Source of the DNA: CBDCYN01 sp965224205
GTDB taxonomy: Bacteria; Planctomycetota; Phycisphaerae; Phycisphaerales; Phycisphaeraceae
Reading direction: 5' to 3'
Length of the DNA stretch: 64,000 nucleotides
Assembly: GCA_965224205.1 (NCBI GenBank)
Contig: CBDCYN010000009.1
Coordinates: 372,001-436,000, forward strand
Part shown: one piece after another, positions 49,244-58,997 of the stretch
How positions within the stretch are numbered: the stretch's first letter is position 1
Layout: the number at the start of each line of letters is the position of its first letter
The notes under the pieces: model-generated
What the model was told of the DNA's origin: nothing
The model's database searches: none
The model's input: the letters and a program-made list of their open reading frames with translations, nothing else
Translations under genes and position numbers: made by a program

Positions 49244-52105
49244 ATGGCGATCCAACGCCGGTTCCTAGGTTGGGACACACCGATGCTGCCGACAGCAGGC
49301 CGATGGCTCGTCGATCGGTATGCCCGCGGCGGGGACTGCGACCTATCCGAGGTCGTCGCGGTCACCCCCGGCGCGCGGGCCGCCAGACGCCTGCTTGACC
49401 TGTTGGTGGCCATCGCGCAGGAGAACCAGCTTACCCTAATCCCCCCAGATATCCTCACCGCTGGCGCTCTGCCCGAACGTTTGTACGAATCCCGACTACC
49501 TGTGGCTAATCGGTTGCAGTCGTTGCTGCTGCGGGCTGCGGCGTTGCGAGACGCCCAGCCCGAGGCCCTCAGCCCCGTCGTACCCCACCCACCCCACCGC
49601 GACGACTTCCCCGCCTGGCTAGACCTGGCCACTCAACTAGCGCAGCTCGGTGACGAACTGTACGGTCAGCCCATCGAGACCGCCCGGGTCACCGGTATCC
49701 TCACTCAGAAATTAAGCCTCTGCCCAGACCTGCCGCGCTGGCGGGCCTTGGCCCAACTCGAACAGGCCTACCGCCAGCAGCTGATCGACCACGGGCTAAC
49801 CGACCGCAATCAAGCCCGGCTCGACGCGGTGCGAGAAAACAGGTGCGCCACTGATCGCAGGATCGTGCTCATCGCCACCTCCGATTTAAGCGGCATCGCC
49901 CGCGAGATGCTGTCGCAAGTCCACGACTGCGTGACCTCGCTCATCCACGCCCCCCTCTTTCATGAATCCGGCTTTGACGATTGGGGCTGCTTCGTACCCG
50001 GCTACTGGGCCAAGCAGCCGTTGGCCCTCGACCCCCAGCAGGTCCGCGTTGTCGAGCGTGAGCATGAACAATCCCATGAGGTGCTCCTGGCCGTCGAAGC
50101 CGCCGCGGGGTCCCACCCCGCCGAGCAGATCACGGTCGGGCTCGGCGATGAGGCCACCGGGCCCGGTGTGCAGATCAAGCTCGAACTCGCCGGCGCCCCG
50201 GCCAGACTCGGCGTCGGCAAGTCGGTGGCCAAGACCGGTCCAGCAGCGCTGCTTGCGTCATTCGCTGCGTTCATCCCAGAACGACGTTTCGATCAATTCG
50301 CTGCCCTGCTGCGCCACCCCGATCTCGAGGCGTACTTAGCGCGCCACGTCCGCGACTCGACCCCCCGAGCGATCGTCTCGTGGCAATCTCTGCTTGACCG
50401 ATATCTCCAAGACCACCTTCAATCCCGACTATCACATGATTGGTTGGGCGATCCCAAAACAGCACACGCCCTTAAATCGGTGCACGACGCCGTCCTTGAG
50501 CTGATGCCGTGTGACCGTCAAGAGCTGCGGCCGCTGCCGCACTGGGCCCCTTCGCTCGCCGCTATGCTCCAAGCGGTCTACGGCCCGGATGACCTGAAAA
50601 CCCGCTACCCCGATCAGGCTCAGCTGGCGTACAGCCTCCAAGCCACCGGCGAGGTTTTGCGGGAGATCGCCCAACTGCCCAGCGACGCCGTATGGACCCC
50701 GTCCTTAAGTGCCGACCAGGCGATCGCCGTGGTATTGTCTCACATTGCGGGCCAGTCGATCCCCGAGGACGCGTCCGGCCCCGCGATCGAACTACTGGGC
50801 TGGTTGGAACTGCCACTCGACGACGCCCCCGCGCTGATCGTCACCGGGATGAATGAGGGCTTGGTCCCCCAACGCACGGCTCATGAAACTTTCTTATATG
50901 AATCGGTGCGCAAGGCTCTGGGCCTGCGTGACGCGGCGTACCGCTACGCCCGCGACCTGATGAGTTTGCACACGATCACCCACAGCCGACCAAGCGTCAC
51001 CCTCATCGCCAGCCGCCGCGGGGCCCGCGACGAGCCGCTGGCGCCCAGCCGACTACTACTAGCCGGCGACCCGCAGCACGCCGCACGGCTGATCCAACGT
51101 TTCTATCACGAATCCCGTCCCGGGGACGACGAAAATCGTTGGTCCCCTTGGCTGATTAACCCCAGCCAGACCAGCCGGTTTACAGTCCCACCCCCGCGCC
51201 CCCATGAGCCGCTGACCCGCTTGGCGATCACCGCGTTCCGCGACTACCTCGACTGCCCATACCGGTTTTACCTCAAACACGTGCTGCGCCTGCGGCTACT
51301 GGATGACCGTGCCGTGGAAATGGACGGCGGCATGTTCGGCGGGTTGGCTCACGAGGTGCTGGGGTGTTTCGGCCAAAGCGAGCTGGCCACCTCATGCAAC
51401 GAGACGGAGATCCGCGATTTTTTAGCGGATCAGCTCCAATGTGCCACGCGGCGCCGGTTCGGCCCTCGTCCGTCCACCGCGGTAGAGCTGCAGGTCCATC
51501 TGCTGCGTGCACGGCTCGAAGCGTTCGCCGGTTGGCAAGCGACGCAGTCATCCCAGGGTTGGCATATCGCCGCTGAACATATCGAGAAGCAACTCTCGGC
51601 CACGATCGAGGTCGACGCCCAGCCCTTCACCGTCACGGGCAGGATCGACCGGATCGACCGCCACGAAGACGGCCGGTGGCGCATCATCGATTACAAGACC
51701 TCCGACACCGCCAAAACACCCGACGAGACTCACCGCCGCGGCCCCAAGGGCGCCAAACAATGGATCGATTTGCAGCTGCCTCTCTACGGGAAATTCGCCG
51801 AAAAACTCGGGATCACGGGGCAGGTCGAACTCGGCTTCGTCCATCTGCCCAGGGACCTGCCGCAGGTCGCGTATCACGCGGCGCCCTGGTCGCCGGGAGA
51901 CCTCGATGCCGCGATCGATGAAGCCCGGCGCGTCATCCGCTCGATCCGCGCGGCCCATTTCTGGCCACCCGCCGACCCACGCGACAGGACCCGCCGCTTC
52001 GACGACGGGTTCGGCTGGGTCTGCATGGACGGCCACGATCACGGCACCGTCGGGCGCCCGCGAAGCATCGAGCCTGATCACGCCACCGCCGAGGTCCAAT
52101 CATGA
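49244..52105 (+). CDS. addB: AddB-like helicase-nuclease subunit
   Basis: 953 aa from ATG 49244 (AGGACC upstream; the frame is open to 49076 but that part overlaps the divergent gene). The N-terminal region has a degenerate P-loop-like VVAVTPGARAARRLL, a middle block PALIVTGMNEGLVPQ, typical of AddB, and a C-terminal PD-(D/E)XK nuclease with DCPYRFYLKHVLRL, GGLAHEVLG and FTVTGRIDRIDRHEDG...WRIIDYKTSD. With AddA it makes the RecBCD-type complex that processes double-strand breaks to single-stranded DNA for RecA. Only one Cys of the Fe-S site (DCPYRF) is obvious. It overlaps addA by 4 bp (ATGA), so the two are coupled. Confidence 0.85.
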   Translation: MAIQRRFLGWDTPMLPTAGRWLVDRYARGGDCDLSEVVAVTPGARAARRLLDLLVAIAQENQLTLIPPDILTAGALPERLYESRLPVANRLQSLLLRAAALRDAQPEALSPVVPHPPHRDDFPAWLDLATQLAQLGDELYGQPIETARVTGILTQKLSLCPDLPRWRALAQLEQAYRQQLIDHGLTDRNQARLDAVRENRCATDRRIVLIATSDLSGIAREMLSQVHDCVTSLIHAPLFHESGFDDWGCFVPGYWAKQPLALDPQQVRVVEREHEQSHEVLLAVEAAAGSHPAEQITVGLGDEATGPGVQIKLELAGAPARLGVGKSVAKTGPAALLASFAAFIPERRFDQFAALLRHPDLEAYLARHVRDSTPRAIVSWQSLLDRYLQDHLQSRLSHDWLGDPKTAHALKSVHDAVLELMPCDRQELRPLPHWAPSLAAMLQAVYGPDDLKTRYPDQAQLAYSLQATGEVLREIAQLPSDAVWTPSLSADQAIAVVLSHIAGQSIPEDASGPAIELLGWLELPLDDAPALIVTGMNEGLVPQRTAHETFLYESVRKALGLRDAAYRYARDLMSLHTITHSRPSVTLIASRRGARDEPLAPSRLLLAGDPQHAARLIQRFYHESRPGDDENRWSPWLINPSQTSRFTVPPPRPHEPLTRLAITAFRDYLDCPYRFYLKHVLRLRLLDDRAVEMDGGMFGGLAHEVLGCFGQSELATSCNETEIRDFLADQLQCATRRRFGPRPSTAVELQVHLLRARLEAFAGWQATQSSQGWHIAAEHIEKQLSATIEVDAQPFTVTGRIDRIDRHEDGRWRIIDYKTSDTAKTPDETHRRGPKGAKQWIDLQLPLYGKFAEKLGITGQVELGFVHLPRDLPQVAYHAAPWSPGDLDAAIDEARRVIRSIRAAHFWPPADPRDRTRRFDDGFGWVCMDGHDHGTVGRPRSIEPDHATAEVQS

Positions 52106-55100
52106 CCCGTGATCCTCTCGTCCAGAATGGATCACAGTCACCGACGCAGCGGTCACCCACCCCTCATCGCGTGGTCCGCGCCTCGGCCGGGACGGGCAAG
52201 ACCTACCAGCTCAGCAACCGGTATCTGAGTTTACTGCTTCACGGGGCTTCGCCGGCGCATATCCTGGCCACGACCTTTACCCGTAAAGCAGCCGGCGAGA
52301 TCCTCGGGCGCGTGCTGACCCGCTTGGCCGCCGCGGTTTTAGACCCGCGTCAAGCTGATCAACTGGGTGACGAGCTGGCGAAAGACCCGGGCTCTAACAC
52401 GCGTCGCCACACGATCCCGCCATTCACCTGGCAACACCTCCTCACCCGGATCATCGGTCAGCTCGATCGGCTAGCGGTGTCGACACTCGATAGCTTCTTC
52501 AACCGGGTAGTGCAGAGCTTCCGCTACGAGCTCGACGTGCCGGCTAACGCCCAGATCGTCGACGACCAGCACCCCCTGGCTCAACAGCTACGCCGCCAAG
52601 GGATCGACGCCGTGCTCGGTGATGACGATGCGCAAACCCTGGTAGACCTGCTCCGCCGCCTGAATCGTGATCAAGCCAGCCGCAGCGTCACCGACTCGAT
52701 CGATCAGCTCGTCACGAGGCTCTACGACGTGTACCGACAAGCGCCGGATAAAGAAGTGTGGTCGCGGCTGTCAATCCCGCCGGGTCGGCTCAACCGTGTC
52801 GAGCTGGCCGAGGCGCTCAACGCCCTGCGAGGGCTAGAACCACAACTGCCGAAGACGAAATCGACCGGACACCCGAATAGAACCTGGAGCAACAATTGGG
52901 TCAAGAGCGTCCACGCAGCGGACCGACGGGCGTGGGGTTCTTTCCTGGATCTCACCCTCGTCGAGGCGATCACCCATGGGGACGACCGCTTTGCCAAGGC
53001 CACGATCCCCGATCTGTGGCGTCGTGTTTACGGGCCGGTCATCGCCCACGCTCGGGCGTGTTTGCTTCAACAAGTCGCCCACCAGACGCACGCGACATGG
53101 GCGATGCTCGAACGGTTCGACCGTCACTACAGGCGCCTGCGACGCGAACACGGGCTGCTGCTGTACAGCGACCTTTCGATGAAGCTCGCCCGAGATCTGC
53201 CGTCACTAGGCGACGATTTCCTGCTCGAGGTCTATTACCGCCTCGATGGGCGGGTAAGTCATATGCTGCTCGATGAGTTCCAGGACACGAGCCTCGAACA
53301 ATGGTCGGTCATCCGCCCGATCGCCCAAGAGATCACCGCCACCGGTGACGGGTCGCGCACGTTCTTCTGCGTCGGTGACCAGAAGCAGGCGATCTACGGT
53401 TGGCGCGGCGGGTGCGCCGAGCTGTTTGATCAGCTAGACGACGACCTGCTGCTGACCCCCGACGCTCAACACCATCTAAGCGTGAGTTACCGGTCCTCGC
53501 AAGTCGTGCTCGACGCGGTCAACCAGGTCTTTGCAGGTTTAGCCGCCAATGAGGCCTTGATCAAGGTCCAGGCGGAAGCCGATAGGTGGCACGGCCGGTT
53601 CCAAGCCCACCACGCCAACGACCGTGACCAGCCGGGCTTCGTCGAACTGGTCACCTCCCCTGCCGCCCTGGTCGATGAAGCTCGACCCCGCACCCAGAAC
53701 GATCAAAATGATGACGACACCCCCGACGAAGGCGTACCCACCGCCGTATCGATTCATGAAGAGTTCGCCACCGACCGGATCGCGACCATCACCGCCGCTG
53801 CCCCGGGCCGATCGATCGGGGTATTGGTCAACACCAACAACCAGGTCCGCCGGTTCGTAAGGCTTCTGAGGCGACACGGCATCCCCGTCAGCGGCGAGGG
53901 CGCCAACCCGATCACGGACGACCCCGCCGTGTGCCTGATCCTTTCAACGATGAAGATGGCGGATCACCCCGGGGATGACGTGGCGGTTTATCACGTGCAA
54001 CACTCGCCTTTAGGGCCCGTGGTGGGGCTTCATTCTGCGCAGCCGGGAGAAGTTCAATCGGTCACCCTCGCGATCCGTCAAGCCGTCTTCAACCAAGGAT
54101 ATGCGAAGCTGATCGTCACCTGGGCCCAAGCGTTAGCCGGCTGGTGCGACCACGCCAACGCGGCGCGGCTGGGCCAACTGATCGAGCTGGCCCAGCGGTA
54201 CGACCCGCACGCATCGCTTCGTCCCGGGGATTTCGTCCGCTATGTGCAATCCACCCCGGTCGGATCGGTTAGCCCCGCCACGACCCGGGTGATGACGATC
54301 AACCAAGCCAAGGGCTTGGAGTTCGACATCGTCGTTCTGCCCGACCTGGGCCGAGACCTCACCCGGGACCGAGATGGGCTTGTTTATGCCACCCGTGAAG
54401 ACCCCACCGGACCGGTGGTCGCGGTGTACCGGGCTTGTAACCAGACGATCCGGACGATGTGCCCGTCGTTACAAGAAGCGTGCCGTCAGCAGGTGAGTCG
54501 CGGGGTCCAAGACGGTGTGAGCAAGCTGTATGTGGCGATGACCCGCGCCCGGTATGCGCTTCATATGATCATCGAGCCGCTGGCCACAACCAAGCGGGGT
54601 GGGGTCCGATCAGCGGGTTGGACGGACGCTTCATATGCAACGATCCTGCGACGTGCCCTTTCGTCCGTTGGGGATGGTGAGGATTTCACCGGGGGACAGA
54701 CCGTTTACGCTCACGGGAGTCGGCGATGGGCCGATGACCTGCAGCCTACCTCGCGGCGTCCGGATATCGTCGAACCCGAACCGGTCTCGGACGATCAGGC
54801 CGGGCGGCAAGAGATCCACTTCGTGGCGTCGACGAAGCGCCACTGTCGCTCCTGGCAGCAGGCACGACCGTCCTCATTCGAGGTCTCGGGCACGGTTAGT
54901 GTCCGTGACCTGCTGGCGGTTGAGCCGTCCATGGGCCGGGTGCGCGGCGGGCTGATCCACGCGTGGTTCGAGCTGATCGATTGGATCGACGACCTAACCC
55001 CGCCCCCGAAAGATGCACATCTACGAGCTGTGATGGGCGGGATGAATACTCTTAGCAGCGACGACTGGATCGACGAACAGATACAGCGGTTCAAAGCGAT

Positions 55101-55455
55101 GCTCAACCGGCCGGCGGTGCGTGAAGTGCTCTCGAAACCGGTCATGCCTGATAACACACACCGGCTTGATTTGTGGAAAGAGCGGCGCTTCGCGGCTCAT
55201 GTCGGCGGCCGGCTGGTTACTGGGGCGTTCGACCGGGTCGTGGTGGTCCGACAGGACAATCGCCCGGTGCGGGCGGACCTGATCGATTACAAGACCGATT
55301 CCGTGTCGAAACAGGACCTGCCACAACGGGTCAACCACTACCGGCCGCAGGTCGAGGCGTACCGCGGTGCCTTGGCAGCGATGCTGCGACTTAAGCTAAC
55401 CGACATCCGCGCTCGGTTGTTATTTGTCGAACCGGGGGTCTGCTGCGATCTGTGA
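52102..55455 (+). CDS. addA: AddA-like UvrD/Rep helicase-nuclease
   Basis: 1,117 aa SF1 helicase with C-terminal nuclease. Motifs: Walker A RASAGTGKTYQLSNRYL (about 30-46), ATTFTRKAAGEI (motif Ia), STLDSFFNRVV, Walker B MLLDEFQDTSLEQW (about 390), FCVGDQKQAIYGWRGG (motif III), LSVSYRSSQVVLDAV (motif IV), TINQAKGLEFDIVVLPDLG (motif V) and KLYVAMTRARYALHMI (motif VI). The PD-(D/E)XK nuclease end shows GGLIHAWFE, GAFDRVVVVRQ and ADLIDYKTDSV. The start overlaps addB by 4 bp. Together they form a DNA break-processing enzyme; I see no sign that it belongs to a defence island. Confidence 0.92.
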   Translation: MTRDPLVQNGSQSPTQRSPTPHRVVRASAGTGKTYQLSNRYLSLLLHGASPAHILATTFTRKAAGEILGRVLTRLAAAVLDPRQADQLGDELAKDPGSNTRRHTIPPFTWQHLLTRIIGQLDRLAVSTLDSFFNRVVQSFRYELDVPANAQIVDDQHPLAQQLRRQGIDAVLGDDDAQTLVDLLRRLNRDQASRSVTDSIDQLVTRLYDVYRQAPDKEVWSRLSIPPGRLNRVELAEALNALRGLEPQLPKTKSTGHPNRTWSNNWVKSVHAADRRAWGSFLDLTLVEAITHGDDRFAKATIPDLWRRVYGPVIAHARACLLQQVAHQTHATWAMLERFDRHYRRLRREHGLLLYSDLSMKLARDLPSLGDDFLLEVYYRLDGRVSHMLLDEFQDTSLEQWSVIRPIAQEITATGDGSRTFFCVGDQKQAIYGWRGGCAELFDQLDDDLLLTPDAQHHLSVSYRSSQVVLDAVNQVFAGLAANEALIKVQAEADRWHGRFQAHHANDRDQPGFVELVTSPAALVDEARPRTQNDQNDDDTPDEGVPTAVSIHEEFATDRIATITAAAPGRSIGVLVNTNNQVRRFVRLLRRHGIPVSGEGANPITDDPAVCLILSTMKMADHPGDDVAVYHVQHSPLGPVVGLHSAQPGEVQSVTLAIRQAVFNQGYAKLIVTWAQALAGWCDHANAARLGQLIELAQRYDPHASLRPGDFVRYVQSTPVGSVSPATTRVMTINQAKGLEFDIVVLPDLGRDLTRDRDGLVYATREDPTGPVVAVYRACNQTIRTMCPSLQEACRQQVSRGVQDGVSKLYVAMTRARYALHMIIEPLATTKRGGVRSAGWTDASYATILRRALSSVGDGEDFTGGQTVYAHGSRRWADDLQPTSRRPDIVEPEPVSDDQAGRQEIHFVASTKRHCRSWQQARPSSFEVSGTVSVRDLLAVEPSMGRVRGGLIHAWFELIDWIDDLTPPPKDAHLRAVMGGMNTLSSDDWIDEQIQRFKAMLNRPAVREVLSKPVMPDNTHRLDLWKERRFAAHVGGRLVTGAFDRVVVVRQDNRPVRADLIDYKTDSVSKQDLPQRVNHYRPQVEAYRGALAAMLRLKLTDIRARLLFVEPGVCCDL

Positions 55456-55479
55456 TCATCCCGGGGATCTCAGTAGACC

Positions 55480-57318
55480 CTACTTCGCGGCGTTGAGCCG
55501 CTGCTCCAGTGCGTCTAGCTCCTCTTTGAGACCGAGCGGCAGCTTGTCGCCGAACTTGGCGTAGTGCTCCTTGATCGACGGCAGATCATTAAGCCAGCCC
55601 TGGACGTCGACGTTTAGTAGCTCATCGAGGTCCTCGTCAGTGATGTTTAACCCGGACAGGTCGAGGCTGTCTTTCGTGGGCAGCTTGCCGATCGGGGACT
55701 CGACGACGTCGCCCTGGCCCAGGCACCGCTCGACGACCCACTTGAGCACCCGGCTGTTCTCGCCGAAGCCCGGCCACAACCACTTGCCGTTGGCGTTCTT
55801 ACGGAACCAGTTGACGTAGTAGATGCGCGGCATTTTGTCGCCGCCTTTTTCACCCATGTTCAGCCAGTGCTGCCAGTAGTCGCCCATGTTGTAGCCGCAG
55901 AACGGCAGCATCGCCATGGGGTCGCGGCGTAGCTGCCCCAATCCACCGGCCGCGGCGGCGGTCTTTTCACTGCCCATGATCGAGCCCAGGAACGTACCGT
56001 GGCGCCAATTCAACGCTTCGATCGCTAACGGCACGACCCCGGCGCGGCGGCCACCGAAGAGGATCGCGTCGATCGGAACGCCCTTGGGGTCTTCCCACTC
56101 CGGGGCGATGACCGGGCACTGGCGAGCTGGGGCCGTGAACCGGGCATTCGGGTGGGTCGCCTTCCTGTCACTAGCGGGGGTCCAGTCGTTGCCGTGCCAG
56201 TCTTTAAGGTGAGCGGGGGGCTGATCGGTCATCTGCTCCCACCACACGTCGCCGTCGTCGGTCAGGGCACAGTTGGTGAAGATGCTGTTCTTTTCAATCG
56301 CCTTCATCGCGTTGGGGTTGGTCTCGTCGCTGGTACCGGGGGCGACGCCGAAGAACCCCGCTTCGGGGTTGATCGCGTAGAGCCGGCCGTCTACGCCGAA
56401 CTTCATCCACGCGATGTCGTCGCCGACGCACTCGACCTTCCACCCGGGGATGGTCGGGTTCATCATCGCCAGGTTGGTCTTACCACACGCTGATGGGAAC
56501 GCCGCGGCGATGAACTTCACAACCCCCTCCGGGCTGGTGAGTTTGAGGATGAGCATGTGCTCGGCCATCCATCCCTCGTCGCGGGCCATGGTCGAAGCGA
56601 CTCGTAGCGCGAAACACTTCTTGCCCAGCAGGGCGTTGCCGCCGTAGCCCGAGCCGTACGACCAGATCTCGCGGGTCTCCATAAAGTGGCAGATGTACTT
56701 GTTGTCCCCGTCGCATGGCCAGGCCACGTCGTCACGAGTGTTGCCGTTCTTATCGACCAGCGGGTAGCCCACCGAGTGCAGACACGGGACGAACTGCCCA
56801 TCGCCGAGGGTCTCGAGCACCTTCTTGCCCACACGGGTCATGATGTGCATGTTGGCCACGACGTAGGGCGAATCGGTGCACTGGACGCCGATATGGGCGA
56901 TCGGGCTGCCCACCGGTCCCATGGAGAACGGGATGACGTACATCGTCCGTCCCTTCATGCAGCCGTCGTAGAACCCCCGGAGTTCTTCCTTGGTTTTTTC
57001 AGGGTCGGCCCAGTTGTTGGTCGGCCCGGCATCTTCTTTGTTCTTACAGCAGATAAACGTGCGGTCCTCGACACGGGCCACGTCAGCCGGGTCGGACCAG
57101 CACAGGTAACTGTTGGGTCGCTTGGATTCGTTGAGCTTCTTGAACGACCCGGCGTCGACGAGCTTTTGGGCCATGGCGTCGTATTCGGCGGTTGACCCGT
57201 CGCACCAGTAGATCTCGTCGGGATGGCACATCACCGCGACTTCCTCGACCCACGCCAACAGCTTCTTATTGCTCGTCATGTTGGTGCGTTGGATATTCTG
57301 TGAGCCTACCTGCGACAT
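55480..57318 (-). CDS. pckG: Phosphoenolpyruvate carboxykinase (GTP)
   Basis: 612 aa. It converts oxaloacetate plus GTP to PEP, GDP and CO2 (gluconeogenesis and anaplerosis). Seen: CDGSTAEYD near the N-terminus, YVIPFSMGPVGSPIAHIGVQ (substrate region), FPSACGKTNLAMMNPTIPGW (kinase P-loop with the Cys typical of the GTP type, about 275-294), GDDIAWMKF, FGGRRAGVVPL and NWFRKNANGKWLWPGFGEN. The length fits the GTP family. The ATG at 57318 has AGGAG 7 nt upstream. It is monocistronic, converging with addA. Confidence 0.95.
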   Translation of the reverse strand: MSQVGSQNIQRTNMTSNKKLLAWVEEVAVMCHPDEIYWCDGSTAEYDAMAQKLVDAGSFKKLNESKRPNSYLCWSDPADVARVEDRTFICCKNKEDAGPTNNWADPEKTKEELRGFYDGCMKGRTMYVIPFSMGPVGSPIAHIGVQCTDSPYVVANMHIMTRVGKKVLETLGDGQFVPCLHSVGYPLVDKNGNTRDDVAWPCDGDNKYICHFMETREIWSYGSGYGGNALLGKKCFALRVASTMARDEGWMAEHMLILKLTSPEGVVKFIAAAFPSACGKTNLAMMNPTIPGWKVECVGDDIAWMKFGVDGRLYAINPEAGFFGVAPGTSDETNPNAMKAIEKNSIFTNCALTDDGDVWWEQMTDQPPAHLKDWHGNDWTPASDRKATHPNARFTAPARQCPVIAPEWEDPKGVPIDAILFGGRRAGVVPLAIEALNWRHGTFLGSIMGSEKTAAAAGGLGQLRRDPMAMLPFCGYNMGDYWQHWLNMGEKGGDKMPRIYYVNWFRKNANGKWLWPGFGENSRVLKWVVERCLGQGDVVESPIGKLPTKDSLDLSGLNITDEDLDELLNVDVQGWLNDLPSIKEHYAKFGDKLPLGLKEELDALEQRLNAAK

Positions 57319-57587
57319 GATCGTCTCCTACTTACACGAGACCCTGTAGTTGGCGGTTAATTATTTGTAAAATCAAAGCTTACCGATCTCATCCGGTCGG
57401 ACAACCTCTCCGCGTACAAGATAAAGCCGTACGGCGATTGCCTGCGACTAGATATTGAGACAATTTAAAGATTCACGTCTCCCGACGCCCAGCCACTCTT
57501 GTGAAACATCCTATGAGTAGGTACACCGTTTGCCAACCCTGACAGGCTGTGACGGGACCTATCTATGACTCACTATCCCATATTCTT
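57319..57587. other. Upstream region of pckG
   Basis: No gene supported. It holds the pckG ribosome site and an AT-rich stretch (AATTATTTGTAAAATCAAAG near 57359) that could contain its promoter; I could not pick a convincing -35/-10 pair. Confidence 0.4.
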
Positions 57588-57637
57588 ATTCGGGTAGTCT
57601 TGTAAAGGAATCAAGGAAAGGGTGCGGAGAGTATACC

Positions 57638-58123
57638 TCACGCGGCTAAGATTGTCCGATTGTTGAAGTGTTGGAAGTTGCGGGTGATGAGGGTTTGGAC
57701 GTTGGGTTTGTCGTCGGTGGCCAGCTTGGCGATGCCGTCGTGGATGGCTTGCTGAAATCGATCGAACGTTTCGTAGTACCGGCCGTTGAGGCAGCGTTTC
57801 TTGAGCAGGCCCCAGATCCGTTCGATCAGGTTCAGGTGCGGCGAGTAGGACGGCAGGAACATCAACTCGATGCCCAACCCCACGGCCCGATCTTGGACCA
57901 ACCGGCAGCGTTGATACCGCGCGTTGTCCAGCACCAGGGTGATCGCTTGGCCGGGGTAACGCCCCGCGAGCGTCTCGAGTAATTCGCAGACCGTTTGGGC
58001 CGTGATGTACGTCGTGTTCGTGACGGTCACCAACTCTCGGGTCACGAAATCCAACGCCCCCAACACGTTCAGCCGGCGGCGGCCGGTGGGCGTGCGGATG
58101 AACAGCCTCACCACGCACCACAC
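57638..58123 (-). CDS. IS630-family transposase, DDE catalytic half
   Basis: 161 aa from GTG 58123; the frame is open upstream to the T7 run and reads VFFVDACHFVHGAFLCYVW, where the Asp of FVDAC is the first catalytic residue. TLVLDNARYQRC gives the second Asp and SPHLNLIERIWGLLKK the Glu. The stop codon (57638-57640) lies inside the terminal repeat. With orfA it forms one transposase after -1 slippage. Confidence 0.9.
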   Translation of the reverse strand: MWCVVRLFIRTPTGRRRLNVLGALDFVTRELVTVTNTTYITAQTVCELLETLAGRYPGQAITLVLDNARYQRCRLVQDRAVGLGIELMFLPSYSPHLNLIERIWGLLKKRCLNGRYYETFDRFQQAIHDGIAKLATDDKPNVQTLITRNFQHFNNRTILAA

Positions 58124-58161
58124 GTAGCACAGAAACGCGCCATGGACGAAGTGGCAGGCGT

Positions 58162-58728
58162 CTACAAAAAAACCCTGCGATCACCCCGTTCGGCTTCGTC
58201 CAAAGCCGGATCGAGGGTCTGTTCAAGGAATTCACGCTGCTGTTGATGCTTGGCCTGATCAAGCTTGCCCGGCACACCCCCGAGCTTGCGACGACGCAGA
58301 CCCAGCCGTTTCAAAAAAGCTCGCACTTGCGTCGGGCCGCGACGCAGACCGGTGAGTTGCGTGATCTGATGGCTCGCCTCGTGGATCGTCGACGGCGGGT
58401 GTTGTTCCAAAGACGCCTTGACCTTCGGGCCGTGCGCGTTCAATTGACTGGGCTGACCCCGGTAGCCGTTTTGCCTCAACGCCTCGATCCCACCGTCGAG
58501 GTACGTATTCAAATAACGCTGCACCGTCCGGCTGCTGACCCCTGCCAAGGCCGCGATCTGCCGATGTGCCAACCCATGGCTCTTGAGCCAAACCACCTGC
58601 AACTTCCGCCGCACCCGCGGATCTGGATCGCTAAAACGCCCCCGATCCAACGCCGCCACCGCATCGTCCGTCAATGTGATCTGAAGCATCCATGCCTCCT
58701 GTGTCCAGTGACTTCGTAGTAAAATCAA
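58162..58728 (-). CDS. IS630-family transposase, DNA-binding half
   Basis: 188 aa, identical to the ORF at 2-568. It has a helix-turn-helix (IAALAGVSSRTVQRYL) and a second DNA-binding segment, and ends RRVFL-stop at a T7 run (58166-58172 on the + strand, seen as A7). Slipping back by one base there gives VFFVDACHF and enters the catalytic half, so this run is a programmed frameshift or transcript-slippage site. Confidence 0.9.
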   Translation of the reverse strand: MILLRSHWTQEAWMLQITLTDDAVAALDRGRFSDPDPRVRRKLQVVWLKSHGLAHRQIAALAGVSSRTVQRYLNTYLDGGIEALRQNGYRGQPSQLNAHGPKVKASLEQHPPSTIHEASHQITQLTGLRRGPTQVRAFLKRLGLRRRKLGGVPGKLDQAKHQQQREFLEQTLDPALDEAERGDRRVFL

Positions 58729-58997
58729 ACCGCTAACGTCAGCCTATTCTACCGATCAGACAAACTCACCCGAGGAAGGTATATCTCCCCCTTGAAATCC
58801 TCAGCGGAGGGCTGCTAGACCGCAGCTTGAGCCTCATCGCAACCAATCGGTCCTTGACTGTGCAGGGCTACCCTTATTCGAATCGGGTCTACCCACCGGG
58901 TATAGTTTCACCTCATGACTGATGATCGTATCCCGAGGATTCTTTGGCCCCATCCACGGCCTACCCGCCGTAGATTCGTTCGGGACGGGTGGCACCG

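Larger units (their letters stand above)
57634..58781 (-). mobile_element. IS630-family element, copy 2 (complete)
   Basis: About 1,148 bp, flanked by TA (57632-57633 and 58782-58783). The ends are short imperfect inverted repeats beginning TACCT (TACCTCACGCGG against TACCTTCCTCGGG). It encodes orfA and orfB joined by a -1 shift at T7. The region 58161-58781 is identical to 1-621, so two copies lie about 58 kb apart in the same orientation. Confidence 0.92.
57588..58880. repeat. MITE-like element interrupted by IS630 copy 2
   Basis: Left part GGGTAGTCTTG (57592-57602 region) and right part 58799-58880, which includes CAGGGCTACCC. Together they match the intact element at 2135-2278. The IS630 copy (57634-58781) sits inside and its TA duplication lies between the halves, so the small repeat was there first. 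Confidence 0.55.

Noticed and set aside
49244..55455. AddAB as part of an anti-phage island
   Set aside because: No other defence gene is nearby; the neighbours are housekeeping genes. Normal repair is the simpler reading.
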